This document shows positions 50,910 to 60,193 of a stretch of 64,000 nt of DNA, one piece after another. The notes under the pieces are model-generated. The model saw only the letters and a list, made by a program, of their open reading frames with translations, did no database searches and was not told where the DNA came from. Position 1 is the stretch's first letter; every line of letters begins with the position of its first letter. A program made the position numbers and the translations under genes. The stretch is from DATCLS01 sp035296625 (GTDB taxonomy: Bacteria; Actinomycetota; Acidimicrobiia; Acidimicrobiales; VFJN01): contig DATHAO010000067.1 in the NCBI GenBank assembly GCA_035296625.1, positions 28,331 through 92,330 on the forward strand, read 5' to 3'.

Positions 50910-52364
50910 TCAGCCGGAGGGAACGCCCGCGGCGTCGCGGGTCACGACGTCGCCGCTCTCGCGCCGCAGCCGCCCCACGAGCTGGTCGAGGGCAACGGAG
51001 GCCAGTAGCACGATCGACGGCTCGGCCGGGGCCCGGAAGCGGGTCGACCCGTAGAACACCACGACCGTCACGGCCACGCTGACCACGCCCGCCACCAGCG
51101 GGAACGACGGCACGCCCCGGCGTCGCAGCGTGACCACGCCTCCCACCGCCGCCACCGCCAGGACGTAGTAGGCGGCGAGGCCGACCTGGGACGCCCCCAT
51201 CGGCCGGTTCTCGGCGAAGCGGTCGAAGCGCAGCTGGTCCATCGGCACGTACAGGCCCCAGGCCCGCCCGAACCGGGCGGCCGCCACGGCCGGCAGCCGG
51301 TCGAGGTTGTCACGGGCGTACTCGACGGCCTTGTCGGTGAGATAGCCGTCGATCACCGAGCGGTCGGCCACGTCGAAGCGCGGGTCGGCCTTGACCTCGG
51401 CGTCGGAGGCGATGGCGCAGTCGAACGACCACGAGCCCAGCCCCGGGCCGAAGTAGGTGTCGTCGCAGTTGGCCACGTCGAGCGTGGGCCCGAGCTGGGT
51501 CGACAGCGTGGTCGGCTCCTCGAAGCGGACCAGGTTCGGCACGACCCACACGCCGACGACGACGCCGGCCACGCCGGTGCCGATCGCCACGCGGGTCAGC
51601 CGGGTCCGCCAGCCGTCCAGCCCCGGGGCCCAGGCGGCGAGCGGCCACACGACGAGGGGGACGAGCATGGCGGCCTCGGCACGCGCCAGGGTGGCGAGGC
51701 CCACGGCCAGGCCGGCGAGCGCGAACCCTCGAGCGTCGGGTCGCCGCCAGGCGGCGTAGGCGGCGATCACAACCACGACGCCGAACAGGAGGGCCAGCGT
51801 CTCGGACATGACCGCGGCGTCGTTCATCCAGATGTTCGGGTACAGCGCCGTGATGCCCGCGGCGATCAAGCCTGTGCGCCGCCCGGCCACCTGGCGTCCG
51901 GCGATGCCGGCCAGCCCCACGGTGACCGTGCCCAGGAACGAGGAGAACAGCTGGTGGTCGCGCACCGAGTCGAACCCGAACAGCGAGGGGAGGGCGAGCG
52001 CCACCTGGTAGCCGGGCGGGTGGTCGGCGCCCGGCGCCCGGATGCCCTCGTCCCAGTAGAAGGGGTGGACGAAGCCTTCGCCGTCGGCCAGCAGGTTGGC
52101 GGCCGCGTGGTAGTAGTACGCGTCGCCGCCCAGGTCGTCGAGCTCGTGGCTCAGCGTGTAGCCGACCCGCACGGCCAGGCCGACGGCGCAGATCGCCAGC
52201 AGCGCGACGACCCAGCGGCGGTCGGTGCGCGCCGCGGCGGACCGGTCCGCCGCCGGAGCCTCGCCGGCGGGGACCTCGCCGGCCGGCGGCTTGCCCGTGC
52301 CGGGCGCCCCGCCCGGTGCGCCCGCGTCGATGTCGGCCAGTCCCCCAGAGGTCACCGGGTGCAC
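50910..52364 (-). CDS. GT39-like (dolichyl-phosphate-mannose/ArnT-type) membrane glycosyltransferase
   Basis: This 484-aa polytopic protein resembles the PMT_2 / GT-C family that uses lipid-linked sugars. A cytoplasmic Pro/Ala-rich N-terminus is followed by VVALLAICAVGLAVRVGYTL. The conserved acidic loop DDLGGDAYYYHAAANLLADGEG follows, carrying the Asp pair (catalytic in this superfamily). PGADHPPGYQVALAL has the His-Pro-Pro motif. Roughly ten to eleven membrane segments are visible. It starts at GTG 52364, one base after the GMC oxidoreductase stop, so the two are co-transcribed. The acceptor is unknown. Confidence 0.85.
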   Translation of the reverse strand: MHPVTSGGLADIDAGAPGGAPGTGKPPAGEVPAGEAPAADRSAAARTDRRWVVALLAICAVGLAVRVGYTLSHELDDLGGDAYYYHAAANLLADGEGFVHPFYWDEGIRAPGADHPPGYQVALALPSLFGFDSVRDHQLFSSFLGTVTVGLAGIAGRQVAGRRTGLIAAGITALYPNIWMNDAAVMSETLALLFGVVVVIAAYAAWRRPDARGFALAGLAVGLATLARAEAAMLVPLVVWPLAAWAPGLDGWRTRLTRVAIGTGVAGVVVGVWVVPNLVRFEEPTTLSTQLGPTLDVANCDDTYFGPGLGSWSFDCAIASDAEVKADPRFDVADRSVIDGYLTDKAVEYARDNLDRLPAVAAARFGRAWGLYVPMDQLRFDRFAENRPMGASQVGLAAYYVLAVAAVGGVVTLRRRGVPSFPLVAGVVSVAVTVVVFYGSTRFRAPAEPSIVLLASVALDQLVGRLRRESGDVVTRDAAGVPSG

Positions 52365-52365
52365 A

Positions 52366-54006
52366 CTAGAAGACCCGCCCGCCCGCGGCCGTGGTCGCCG
52401 CCGCGCGCCGCAGCAGGGCTGCGGCCCGCTCGGCGATCAGCATCGTGGGCGCCTGGGTGTGGCCTCGGGTGATGGTGGGCATGACCGAGGCGTCGGCCAC
52501 GCGCAGTCCCTCGACGCCGTGCACCCGGAGGTCGGGGCCCACGACCGCGTCCGGGTCGTCGGCCGCTCCCATGCGGGCCGTGCCCACCGGGTGGTAGAGC
52601 GTCTCGGCGTAGGTCCGGATGTGGCGGTGCCAGTCGGCGTCGTCGACGGGCGCGTGGTCCGGGCGCAGGTCGCGCTCGAGGTAGCGGGCGAGCGCGGGCC
52701 GGTGCAGCACGTCGTAGGCCCGGCGCACGCCGGCGGTCAGCGTGGCGAGGTCCTGGCCGTCCGGGTCGCTCAGGTACGCCGGCTCGATGACCGGCGCGGC
52801 GAGCGGGTCGGCCGACGCCAGGCGGATCGTGCCCCGGCTCCGGGGCTGCAGCAGGATCGCTCCGACGGTGAACCCGTGGCCGGGCGGCTCGGTGAGGCCG
52901 TGGTCCAGGTACGGGACCGGGGCGAAGATCAGCTCGACGTCGGCCGCCGGGGCACTCGCGTCGGTGCGGATGAACGCCAGGGCCTCGCCCACGTTGGACG
53001 TGAGCATGCCCCGCCCTCGCGTTGCCCAGGCCAGCAGCTGGGCCGGTGCCTCGGCGGCGAGCAGCGAGCCGTCCTCCCCGGCGGGAGACAGCGCCACGGT
53101 CACGACCGAGAGGTGGTCCTGCAGTTGGCCACCCACCGCCGGCACGTCGGCGATGCAGGCGATGCCGTGGCCGGCGAGGTGCCCGGCCGGCCCGATGCCC
53201 GAGCACAGCAGCAGCTGGGGGGTGTTCACCGCGCCGCCGCACAGGATCACCTCGCCGTCGGCCCGCACGACCTGCTCCGCGTCGCCCCGGCGATAGGTGA
53301 CGCCCACTGCCCGGCCATCCTCGACGAGGACACGCGTGGCGCGGGCGCCCGTGACGACGGTCAGGTTCCGCCGCCGCCGGGCGGGGGCGAGGTAGGCGTC
53401 GGCCACACTGTGGCGGCGCCCCCGCCGCTGGATCACCTGCGTGCTATCGACGCCGTCCTGGTGGTCCGGGTCGTTGACGTCCGCGGTGCGGGGGATGCCG
53501 GCCTCCGTGGCCGCCTCCAGGAACGCCAGCGTCATGGGGTTCGGGTCGCGCAGGTCCTGGATCGAGAGGCGGCCGAACGTGCCCCGCCACGGCGCCGGCC
53601 CCCGCCCGGCCGCCTCGATCGACCGGTAGGTCTCGGCCACGTCGTCCCAACCCCAACCCGTGCATCCAGCATCGGCCCAGCCGTCGTAGTCGGCCCGGGG
53701 GCCGCGCACCCACATCTGGGCGTTCATGACCGTGGAGCCGCCCACGGCCCGGCCCCGCGGCCAGAACAGGCGGCGGTCGTTCAGCGCCGGCTGCGGCTCG
53801 GTCTCGTAGGCCCAGTCGAGGTCGCCCTTGAACAGCTGGCTGAACGCCGCAGGGATGCGCGTTGCCAGCGCCCGCGCCCGCGGGCCGGCCTCCAGCAGCG
53901 TGACCCCCACCGACGGGTCCTCGCTGAGCCGGGCGGCGAGCACGCAGCCGGCCGCTCCTGCGCCGACGACGACGTGGTGCGTGGACGTGACCTGGCGTGG
54001 CCCCAT
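52366..54006 (-). CDS. GMC-family FAD oxidoreductase (choline dehydrogenase-like)
   Basis: This 546-aa flavoenzyme oxidises an alcohol. The FAD loop is VVVGAGAAGCVLAARLSEDP. GMC signature 1 is FWPRGRAVGGSTVMNAQMWVRG and signature 2 is GGAVNTPQLLLCSGIGPAGHL. The C-terminal end has HPVGTARMG with the catalytic His, and RVADASVMPTITRGHTQAPT, where the second conserved residue is His (GHTQ). The substrate is not identifiable. ATG 54006 is preceded by a weak TAGACA at 7 bases. It starts the accessory block with the glycosyltransferase and acyltransferase. Confidence 0.9.
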   Translation of the reverse strand: MGPRQVTSTHHVVVGAGAAGCVLAARLSEDPSVGVTLLEAGPRARALATRIPAAFSQLFKGDLDWAYETEPQPALNDRRLFWPRGRAVGGSTVMNAQMWVRGPRADYDGWADAGCTGWGWDDVAETYRSIEAAGRGPAPWRGTFGRLSIQDLRDPNPMTLAFLEAATEAGIPRTADVNDPDHQDGVDSTQVIQRRGRRHSVADAYLAPARRRRNLTVVTGARATRVLVEDGRAVGVTYRRGDAEQVVRADGEVILCGGAVNTPQLLLCSGIGPAGHLAGHGIACIADVPAVGGQLQDHLSVVTVALSPAGEDGSLLAAEAPAQLLAWATRGRGMLTSNVGEALAFIRTDASAPAADVELIFAPVPYLDHGLTEPPGHGFTVGAILLQPRSRGTIRLASADPLAAPVIEPAYLSDPDGQDLATLTAGVRRAYDVLHRPALARYLERDLRPDHAPVDDADWHRHIRTYAETLYHPVGTARMGAADDPDAVVGPDLRVHGVEGLRVADASVMPTITRGHTQAPTMLIAERAAALLRRAAATTAAGGRVF

Positions 54007-54051
54007 GCCCGGCTGTCTAGCTCGCGGCGGACGAGCCCGCTCGCGGCCGGG

Positions 54052-56274
54052 TCAGGCCTTGCCGGGGACGACGCGGTACGCGTCGTAGACGCTGTCGATG
54101 CCGCGGATCGTCGAGAGCAGCGAGTCGAGGTGGGACGGGTCGCCGATCTCCATGTCGAAGCGCATCTTCGACACCCGGTCGGAGCCGGTCTGGGTCGTGC
54201 AGGTGAGGATGTTGACGTGGAAATCGGCGAACGCCGCCGTCACGTCGCGCAGCAGCTTGGCCCGGTCGAGGGCCTTCAGCTCGACGGACGCGATGAACAC
54301 GCCGCCGGGGTCGTTGTCCCATTCCACGTCGATGAGCCGGTCGGCCTGCCCCGCGGCCAGCGACACGGCGTTGGCGCAGTCGGCCCGGTGGACCGACACG
54401 CCCCGGCCCCGGGTCACGAAGCCGATGATCTCGTCGCCCGGCACCGGCGTGCAGCAGCGCGACAGGCGGACGAACACGTCGTCGAGGCCCTCGACGTGCA
54501 CCCCGGCCGGCGCCGGGCCGGTGCGGCTGCGGCGGGTCTCGCGGATCGTGGACGGCAGGCTCGACTCGGGCTCGGAGCCCACGTCGCGCAGCGTCTTGGC
54601 GATGCGGGCCGCCACGGCCTTCGCCGCCACGTGGTTCTCGCCGATCGCCGCGTGCAGGGCGTCGAGGTCGGCGTAGTTCATAGCCTTGGCGACCTCGAGC
54701 ACGACAGGGCCGCTCTGCAGCTTCTGCACCGGCAGGCCCTCGCGACGCAGCGCCTTGATCAACTCGTCGCGTCCGGAGTCGATCGCGTCCTCACGGCGCT
54801 CGCGGGAGAACCACTGGCGGATCTTGGCCGCCGCCCGCGGCGTGGCGACGATGTGCAGCCAGTCGCGCGAGGGGCCGGCACCCTCCACCTTCGAGGTGAA
54901 GATCTCGATCGTGTCGCCCGAGACCAGGGTCGAGTCGAGCGGCACGAGCCGCCCGTTGACCCGGGCGCCGATGCAGGCGTGGCCCACCTCGGTGTGGATC
55001 GAGTAGGCGAAGTCGATCGGCGTGGCCCCGACCGGCAGCGTGACGACCTTGCCCTTCGGCGTGAAGACGAAGACCTCGTCCTGCTCGAGGTCGATCTTCA
55101 GGTTCTGCATGAACTCGTCGGGATCGGTGGTCTCGGACTGCCAGTCGATGATCCGGTTGAGCCAGGGGAGGTCGCCGTCGGCCTTGCGGTCGCCCTCCTT
55201 GTACTGCCAGTGCGCGGCCACGCCCTGCTCGGCGCGGGCGTGCATCTCGCTGGTGCGGATCTGCACCTCGAGCGGCTTGCCCTGCGGCCCGATCACCGTG
55301 GTGTGCAGTGACTGGTAGAGGTTGAACTTGGGCATGGCCACGTAGTCCTTGAAGCGGCCCTGCACCGGCTTCCAGGTGGCGTGGATCGAGCCCAGCGCCG
55401 CGTAGCAGTCCTTCACCGAGTCGACGACGACCCGCATGCCCACCAGGTCGAAGATGTCGTCGAACTCGCGCCCCTTGACGACCATCTTCTCGTAGATGGA
55501 GTAGAGGTGCTTCGGCCGCCCGGTGACCTCGGCGTTGATGCGCAGCTCGGCGAGGCGCTGGCGCACCTCCTCGAGCACCTGGGTGAGGTAGATGTCGCGC
55601 TCGGGCGTGCGGACCGAGACCATGTGGTCGATCTCGGCGTAGCGCTTGGGGTGCAGGGCGGCGAACGCCAGGTCCTCCAGCTGCACCTTCACGTCCTGCA
55701 TGCCGAGCCGGTGGGCCAGCGGGGCGTAGATGTCGAGCGTCTCGCGGGCGATGCGGTCCTGCTTGTGGGCCGGCAGCGCGGCGATCGTGCGCATGTTGTG
55801 CAGGCGGTCGGCCAGCTTGATGATCAGGACCCGCAGGTCCTTGGCCATGGCCACGAGCATCTTGCGCATCGTGGCGGCCTGCTGGGCCTCCCTCGAGTCG
55901 AACTGCACCCGGTCGAGCTTGGTGACCCCGTCGACGATGGCGGCCACGTCCGCGCCGAACAGGCGGGTGACGTCGTCGATCGTCACGCCGGTGTCCTCGA
56001 CGGTGTCGTGCAGCAGGGCGGCGGCGACCGTGACGTCGTCGAGGCCGAGCTCGGCGACGATGCGCGCCACGGCGAGAGGGTGGTGCACGTAGGGCTCGCC
56101 CGAGCTGCGCAGCTGGCCCCGGTGGGCGTCGGCAGAGCGCAGGTACGCACGGGTGATCAGCGCCGTCGGCGCCTTGGGGTGCCGGCGCCGGTAGGTGCTC
56201 AGCAACGGCGCGACCTCGTCCGCGGGCGGCTGGTGGTTGCGCCGCCAGGGCAGGACACGGTCGACCGTCGGCAC
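54052..56274 (-). CDS. rel: Bifunctional (p)ppGpp synthetase/hydrolase Rel
   Basis: Rel makes and degrades the stringent alarmone. The start GTG 56274 gives 740 aa. The hydrolase HD domain has HHPLAVARIVAEL and LLHDTVED (near residue 90). The synthetase has GREFDDIFDLVGMRVVVD (near 268), FKDYVAMPKFNLYQSLHTTV and QIRTSEMHARAEQGVAAHW. A TGS domain (VFTPKGKVVTLPVGATPIDFAY) is followed by a helical part, the Cys pair zinc region LSRCCTPVPGDEIIGFVTRG and a C-terminal ACT domain. Both active sites look intact. The standard apt-rel order holds. Confidence 0.97.
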   Translation of the reverse strand: MPTVDRVLPWRRNHQPPADEVAPLLSTYRRRHPKAPTALITRAYLRSADAHRGQLRSSGEPYVHHPLAVARIVAELGLDDVTVAAALLHDTVEDTGVTIDDVTRLFGADVAAIVDGVTKLDRVQFDSREAQQAATMRKMLVAMAKDLRVLIIKLADRLHNMRTIAALPAHKQDRIARETLDIYAPLAHRLGMQDVKVQLEDLAFAALHPKRYAEIDHMVSVRTPERDIYLTQVLEEVRQRLAELRINAEVTGRPKHLYSIYEKMVVKGREFDDIFDLVGMRVVVDSVKDCYAALGSIHATWKPVQGRFKDYVAMPKFNLYQSLHTTVIGPQGKPLEVQIRTSEMHARAEQGVAAHWQYKEGDRKADGDLPWLNRIIDWQSETTDPDEFMQNLKIDLEQDEVFVFTPKGKVVTLPVGATPIDFAYSIHTEVGHACIGARVNGRLVPLDSTLVSGDTIEIFTSKVEGAGPSRDWLHIVATPRAAAKIRQWFSRERREDAIDSGRDELIKALRREGLPVQKLQSGPVVLEVAKAMNYADLDALHAAIGENHVAAKAVAARIAKTLRDVGSEPESSLPSTIRETRRSRTGPAPAGVHVEGLDDVFVRLSRCCTPVPGDEIIGFVTRGRGVSVHRADCANAVSLAAGQADRLIDVEWDNDPGGVFIASVELKALDRAKLLRDVTAAFADFHVNILTCTTQTGSDRVSKMRFDMEIGDPSHLDSLLSTIRGIDSVYDAYRVVPGKA

Positions 56275-56284
56275 GTCTACCCCC

Positions 56285-56812
56285 CTACACGGTGATGAGG
56301 CTGTTGACGCTGGTGTCAGGAAGTCTCGCCCGTCCATCGAGGAATCCCAACTCGACGACGAAGCCCATGCCGGCCACGTGGCCGCCCAGGCGATTGACGA
56401 GACGGCACGTGGCCGCCGCAGTGCCCCCGGTGGCGAGCACGTCGTCCACGACGTAGACGGCGTCGCCCGGCGACACGGCGTCCTCGTGGACCTCGAGCGT
56501 GTCGGTGCCGTACTCGAGCTCGTACGTCTCGCGCACCGTGCGCCACGGCAGCTTGCCGGGCTTGCGCACCGGCACGAAGCCGGCCTTCAGGCCGTGGGCG
56601 ACGGCCGAGCCGAAGATGAAGCCCCGGGCCTCGATGGCCACGACCTTGTCGACCCCGAGGCCGGACGCGTGGTCGACGAGCGCGGCGACCGTCGCCGCGA
56701 ACGCCTCGACGTCCGCCAGCAGCGGGGTGAGGTCCTTGAACACGATGCCCGGCCTCGGGAAGTCGGGCACGTCGCGCAGCCGGCCGGCCAGCCAGGCCGG
56801 ATCGAGGGTCAT
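56285..56812 (-). CDS. apt: Adenine phosphoribosyltransferase
   Basis: Apt salvages adenine to AMP with PRPP. The 175-aa protein has DFPRPGIVFKDLTPLLAD, VDKVVAIEARGFIFGSAVA, VPVRKPGKLPW and the PRPP loop VYVVDDVLATGGTAAATCRL. TAGATT ends 8 bases before ATG 56812, suggesting a leaderless mRNA with its own promoter, although secF lies 48 bases upstream. It precedes rel by 10 bases. Confidence 0.97.
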   Translation of the reverse strand: MTLDPAWLAGRLRDVPDFPRPGIVFKDLTPLLADVEAFAATVAALVDHASGLGVDKVVAIEARGFIFGSAVAHGLKAGFVPVRKPGKLPWRTVRETYELEYGTDTLEVHEDAVSPGDAVYVVDDVLATGGTAAATCRLVNRLGGHVAGMGFVVELGFLDGRARLPDTSVNSLITV

Positions 56813-56820
56813 GGGCGGCG

Positions 56821-56826
56821 AATCTA
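56821..56826 (-). promoter_or_regulatory. -10 element of apt (TAGATT), leaderless type
   Basis: TAGATT, a good match to TANNNT, ends 8 bases before the apt ATG. Confidence 0.55.
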
Positions 56827-56860
56827 GCGGTCGGCGTCGGCCGCCCCCTCTACCTGGGAG

Positions 56861-58069
56861 TCAGCGCCGACCCTTCGTCTTCTTGCGCGGCCGCGGGGGG
56901 ATGACCCGCCCGGACGGACCCACGGTGCCGGCGGGCGCCTCGGCCGCTCCCTCCGACGGCTCGGCGGGGCCCGAGGAGGTCCGCACCGGCCGCTGCACCG
57001 GGCCACCGCCGGCTGCGATCGTCGCCGCAACGATGTCGCGATCGCCGCCGCGGGCGGCGATGCGGTCACGGATGTCGCGGTAGCGGGGCTCGCGCTCCTT
57101 CAGCAGGGCGAGCAGCGGCGACGCCAGGAAGATCGACGAGTAAGCGCCGGAGAACAGGCCGATGAGCAGGGCGATGGCGAATTCCTCGAGCGTGGTCGCG
57201 CCGAGGATCCACGATCCGACGATCAGGAGCGAGGCCACCGGCAGCAGGGCGGTGATCGTGGTGTTGAGCGACCGCATCAGCGCCTGGTTGAGCGAGACGT
57301 TGACCATGCCGCCGTAGCTGAGGCCGCCGGACGTCGACACGCGTCGCGTGTTCTCGTCGACCTTGTCGAACACCACGATGCCGTCGTAGATCGAGTAGCC
57401 GAGGATCGTCAGCACGGCGATCACCGTCGCGGGCGTCACCTCGAGCTGGGTCAGCGCGTAGACGCCGTTCGTGATCAGCACGTCGTGGACGAGCGCCACG
57501 AGCGTCGGCAGCGCCATCTTCCACTCGAAGCGCAGGGCGATGTAGATGGTGACCAGCACGAGGAACACGGCCAGCGCCCGCAACGCCTTCGAGCTGATCT
57601 CCCGGCCCCACGACGGGCCGACGGAGGTGATGTCGACGTCGTCGATCGACGCCCCGGTCAACTCCGCGAGCGTCGACCCGACGTCGTCGCTGCGCTCGGG
57701 CGTCACCGTGTCGGCCTCGACCCGTAGCTCGCGCCCGGCGTCGCTCTCGAGCTCGGTGATGGTGGCGCCATTGATGCCGGCCCCCTCGACCGCGTCGCGG
57801 GCATCCTCGACCGACGCGTCGCCGGCCGGGACCTGCCAGACGTCGCCGCCCTCGAAGTCGATGCCGAGGTTCAGCTCACGCGTGAACAGCGCCACGATGC
57901 TGATCAGCACGGCGACGGCGGAGAGGGTGAACCAGCTCTTGCGGCGCCCGACGAAGTCGATGTTCGTCTCGCCGTGGTACAGGCGGGCGCCCAGACCCCG
58001 CCGGGGGGGGCCGGCCGGCGCCGCGGTGGGCTCGGACGCGGGCTCGGTGTTGTCGTCCACGGTGGTCAC
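56861..58069 (-). CDS. secF: Protein translocase subunit SecF
   Basis: SecF works with SecD to drive the late steps of Sec export using the proton gradient. The 402-aa chain has a first membrane helix, the periplasmic entry LGIDFEGGDVWQV and the conserved LGYSIYDGIVVFDKVDENTR. NQALMRSLNTTITALLPVASLLI and LIGLFSGAYSSIFLASPLL follow. Six membrane helices are expected. The C-terminal 60 residues are Gly/Pro/basic. GTG 58069 overlaps the secD stop in GTGA; the open frame further upstream is secD read in another frame. Confidence 0.97.
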   Translation of the reverse strand: MTTVDDNTEPASEPTAAPAGPPRRGLGARLYHGETNIDFVGRRKSWFTLSAVAVLISIVALFTRELNLGIDFEGGDVWQVPAGDASVEDARDAVEGAGINGATITELESDAGRELRVEADTVTPERSDDVGSTLAELTGASIDDVDITSVGPSWGREISSKALRALAVFLVLVTIYIALRFEWKMALPTLVALVHDVLITNGVYALTQLEVTPATVIAVLTILGYSIYDGIVVFDKVDENTRRVSTSGGLSYGGMVNVSLNQALMRSLNTTITALLPVASLLIVGSWILGATTLEEFAIALLIGLFSGAYSSIFLASPLLALLKEREPRYRDIRDRIAARGGDRDIVAATIAAGGGPVQRPVRTSSGPAEPSEGAAEAPAGTVGPSGRVIPPRPRKKTKGRR

Positions 58070-59793
58070 CGTCCGGCTCCCGTCGTCGCCGGCTCGGGCG
58101 CCGGTTTCGCCGGCGCGGTCGCCGGCGTCTCGGTGGCCAGGCCCCGGGCGACGCCCACGACCGGCATCTCGGTGAAGAATCGGCTCCGCGACAGCGAAGT
58201 GACCATCGGCCGGGTGAAGAACCAGGCGACGGCCACGTCGAGCACCGTCGACAGTCCGAGGAAGAACGCGAAGCCCCGGACCGATCCCACGGTCAGCCAC
58301 CAGAGCACGGCGGCGCCCAGGAACGACGAGATGTCGGCGGCCAGGATCGTCCGGAACGCCCGCTTGAACGCCCTCTCGCTGGACGAGCGCAGGGTGCGCC
58401 CGGCCTTCACCTCGTCCTTCAGGCGTTCGAAGAACACGACGTAGGAGTCGACGGTCACGCCGATCGACACGATGATGCCGGTGACGCCCGAGAGCGTGAG
58501 CGCCAGGCCCTGGGTCGCCCCCAGCCAGCTGATCGTGGCGAACAGGAGCGACCCCCACACCGCCAGGCCCAGCATCACGACCACGCCGAGGGCCCGGTAG
58601 TACAGGAGCATGTACAGCACGACGAGGGCGAGGCCCACGATGCCGGCCACGACGCCGGCGTGCAGCGAGTCCTCGCCGAGCGACGCCGAGACCGTCTGGA
58701 CGGTCTGGCGCTCGAGCTCGACGGGCAGCGAGCCGTAGCGCAGCACGAGGGCGAGGTCCTTCGCCTCGGACTGGCCGAAGCTGCCACTGATCGAGATCTG
58801 GTCGCGGGTGTAGCTGGGCTCGCGGATGTTGGGCGCCGACTGCACGACCGAGTCGAGCACGATGGCCAGCTGGTGGGAGGGGCAGGTGGCCGTGCCGTTG
58901 TAGCACTCGGCGGCGATCTCGTTGAACTTGTCGATGCCGTCGGCCCCGCCACGCATCGTCAGCGACACCGTCCACTGGCCGTTGACCAGCTTGGCCGACG
59001 CGGTCTGGACGACGCGACCGGAGGCGAGTGTCGGGCCGAGCTGGTAGCGGGTGTCGTCGTCCTTGCCGTCGAGCACGACCGTGGCGTCGGCCTCGTCCTC
59101 CTCGCGGGGCGTCACGTCGAGCGAGCCGGCGGCGGGCGTGTCCTCGGCCGGGGCCGTGGTCGTCGGCTCGCCGCCCGGCGGCGCGGTCGTGGCGGTCGTG
59201 TCGTCGGTCGTGGTGTCGTCCGGGGCCGCCGTGGTCGTCGTCGTGCCCTCCTGCTGGCCGATGCCCGCCGACCCGCCCAGAGCGCTCTCGCCGGGGGCGG
59301 CGCCGAGGGCCCCTTCGTCGTCGGCCGCCGTCGTGGCCGTGGTGTCGTCCGGGGCGGACGTCGTCGCCGTCGTGTCGCCGGTGTCGACCGGCGCGCCGGT
59401 GGTGGCGGTCGTGTCGCCGGCCGAGCCGGACTCGGCTGCGGCGACGGGCACCGAGGTGAGCACCGGGCGGAAGCGGAGCTCGGCGGTCTGTCCCACGAGG
59501 TCGAGGGCCCGGTCGCGGTTCTTGACGCCGGGGAGCTGCACGACGATGGCATCACCCTGCCGGGCGATGTCGGGCTCGGCCACGCCGAGGGCGTCGACAC
59601 GGGTACGGATGATCTCGAGCGCCTGGTCGAGCTGCTCGTCGGCCACGTCCTTGGTCGGCGCCAGCACGACCGACACCCCGCCCTGCAGGTCGAGGCCGAG
59701 CTCGGGGCTGCTGCCGGTGGCGACCGTGGCGGCCAGGCCGCCGATCGCCAGCACGACGATGAACAGCAGGGGGCTCATGAACTTGCGGCGCAC
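58066..59793 (-). CDS. secD: Protein translocase subunit SecD with Thr-rich insertion
   Basis: SecD pairs with SecF. The 575-aa protein begins with a membrane helix and GLDLQGGVSVVLAP (the D1 signature). The P1 domain VVQLPGVKNRDRALDLVGQTAEL follows, and then a Thr/Asp/Ala-rich low-complexity insertion at about residues 115-225 (many DTTATT units). Next come FGQSEAKDLALVLRYGSLPV, LTLSGVTGIIVSIGVTVDSYVVFFER and GFAFFLGLSTVLDVAVAWFFTRP. The insertion lies in the extracytoplasmic domain and is not in E. coli SecD. GTG 59793 lies 11 bases after yajC. Confidence 0.96.
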   Translation of the reverse strand: MRRKFMSPLLFIVVLAIGGLAATVATGSSPELGLDLQGGVSVVLAPTKDVADEQLDQALEIIRTRVDALGVAEPDIARQGDAIVVQLPGVKNRDRALDLVGQTAELRFRPVLTSVPVAAAESGSAGDTTATTGAPVDTGDTTATTSAPDDTTATTAADDEGALGAAPGESALGGSAGIGQQEGTTTTTAAPDDTTTDDTTATTAPPGGEPTTTAPAEDTPAAGSLDVTPREEDEADATVVLDGKDDDTRYQLGPTLASGRVVQTASAKLVNGQWTVSLTMRGGADGIDKFNEIAAECYNGTATCPSHQLAIVLDSVVQSAPNIREPSYTRDQISISGSFGQSEAKDLALVLRYGSLPVELERQTVQTVSASLGEDSLHAGVVAGIVGLALVVLYMLLYYRALGVVVMLGLAVWGSLLFATISWLGATQGLALTLSGVTGIIVSIGVTVDSYVVFFERLKDEVKAGRTLRSSSERAFKRAFRTILAADISSFLGAAVLWWLTVGSVRGFAFFLGLSTVLDVAVAWFFTRPMVTSLSRSRFFTEMPVVGVARGLATETPATAPAKPAPEPATTGAGR

Positions 59794-59804
59794 GGGCTAC
59801 GTCC

Positions 59805-60176
59805 TCACTGGGTGGCCTCGGGGGACGTCGTGCCGTCCGATCGGGGCTCGTTCGTTGCGGGCGGACCCGAGGGGGCAGGGGCCCGGTCGTCGTCGGCCGC
59901 GGCCGTCGTCCCGCCCGGGACGGCGGGCGGCTCGGCCCGGCGGAGGACCGCCCGGCGCGCCACCCACACCTCGACGCCGGGCGCCACCTCGAGCCGCATC
60001 CGCTCGGGCCCCAGCTCGACGATGCGCCCGTAGATGCCGGCGGAGAGGACCACCTCGTCGCCCTCCCGCACGGCCTGGACGAGCGCCTCGTGCGCCCGGA
60101 CCTGGCGTTGCCGCGGGAGGATGAAGAGGAGCCAGCAGAGGACGAAGGTGACGGCGACGACGATCAGCGGTTCCAT
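59805..60176 (-). CDS. yajC: Preprotein translocase accessory subunit YajC
   Basis: YajC is a single-span partner of SecDF. The 123-aa protein from ATG 60176 has one membrane helix (LIVVAVTFVLCWLLFILP) followed by RQRQVRAHEALVQAVREGDEVVLSAGIYGRIVEL, the family pattern. A 40-residue Pro/Ala/Asp tail ends the chain. It lies 17 bases after tgt and directly before secD. Confidence 0.95.
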   Translation of the reverse strand: MEPLIVVAVTFVLCWLLFILPRQRQVRAHEALVQAVREGDEVVLSAGIYGRIVELGPERMRLEVAPGVEVWVARRAVLRRAEPPAVPGGTTAAADDDRAPAPSGPPATNEPRSDGTTSPEATQ

Positions 60177-60193
60177 GGCAAACCCGGGCGAGG

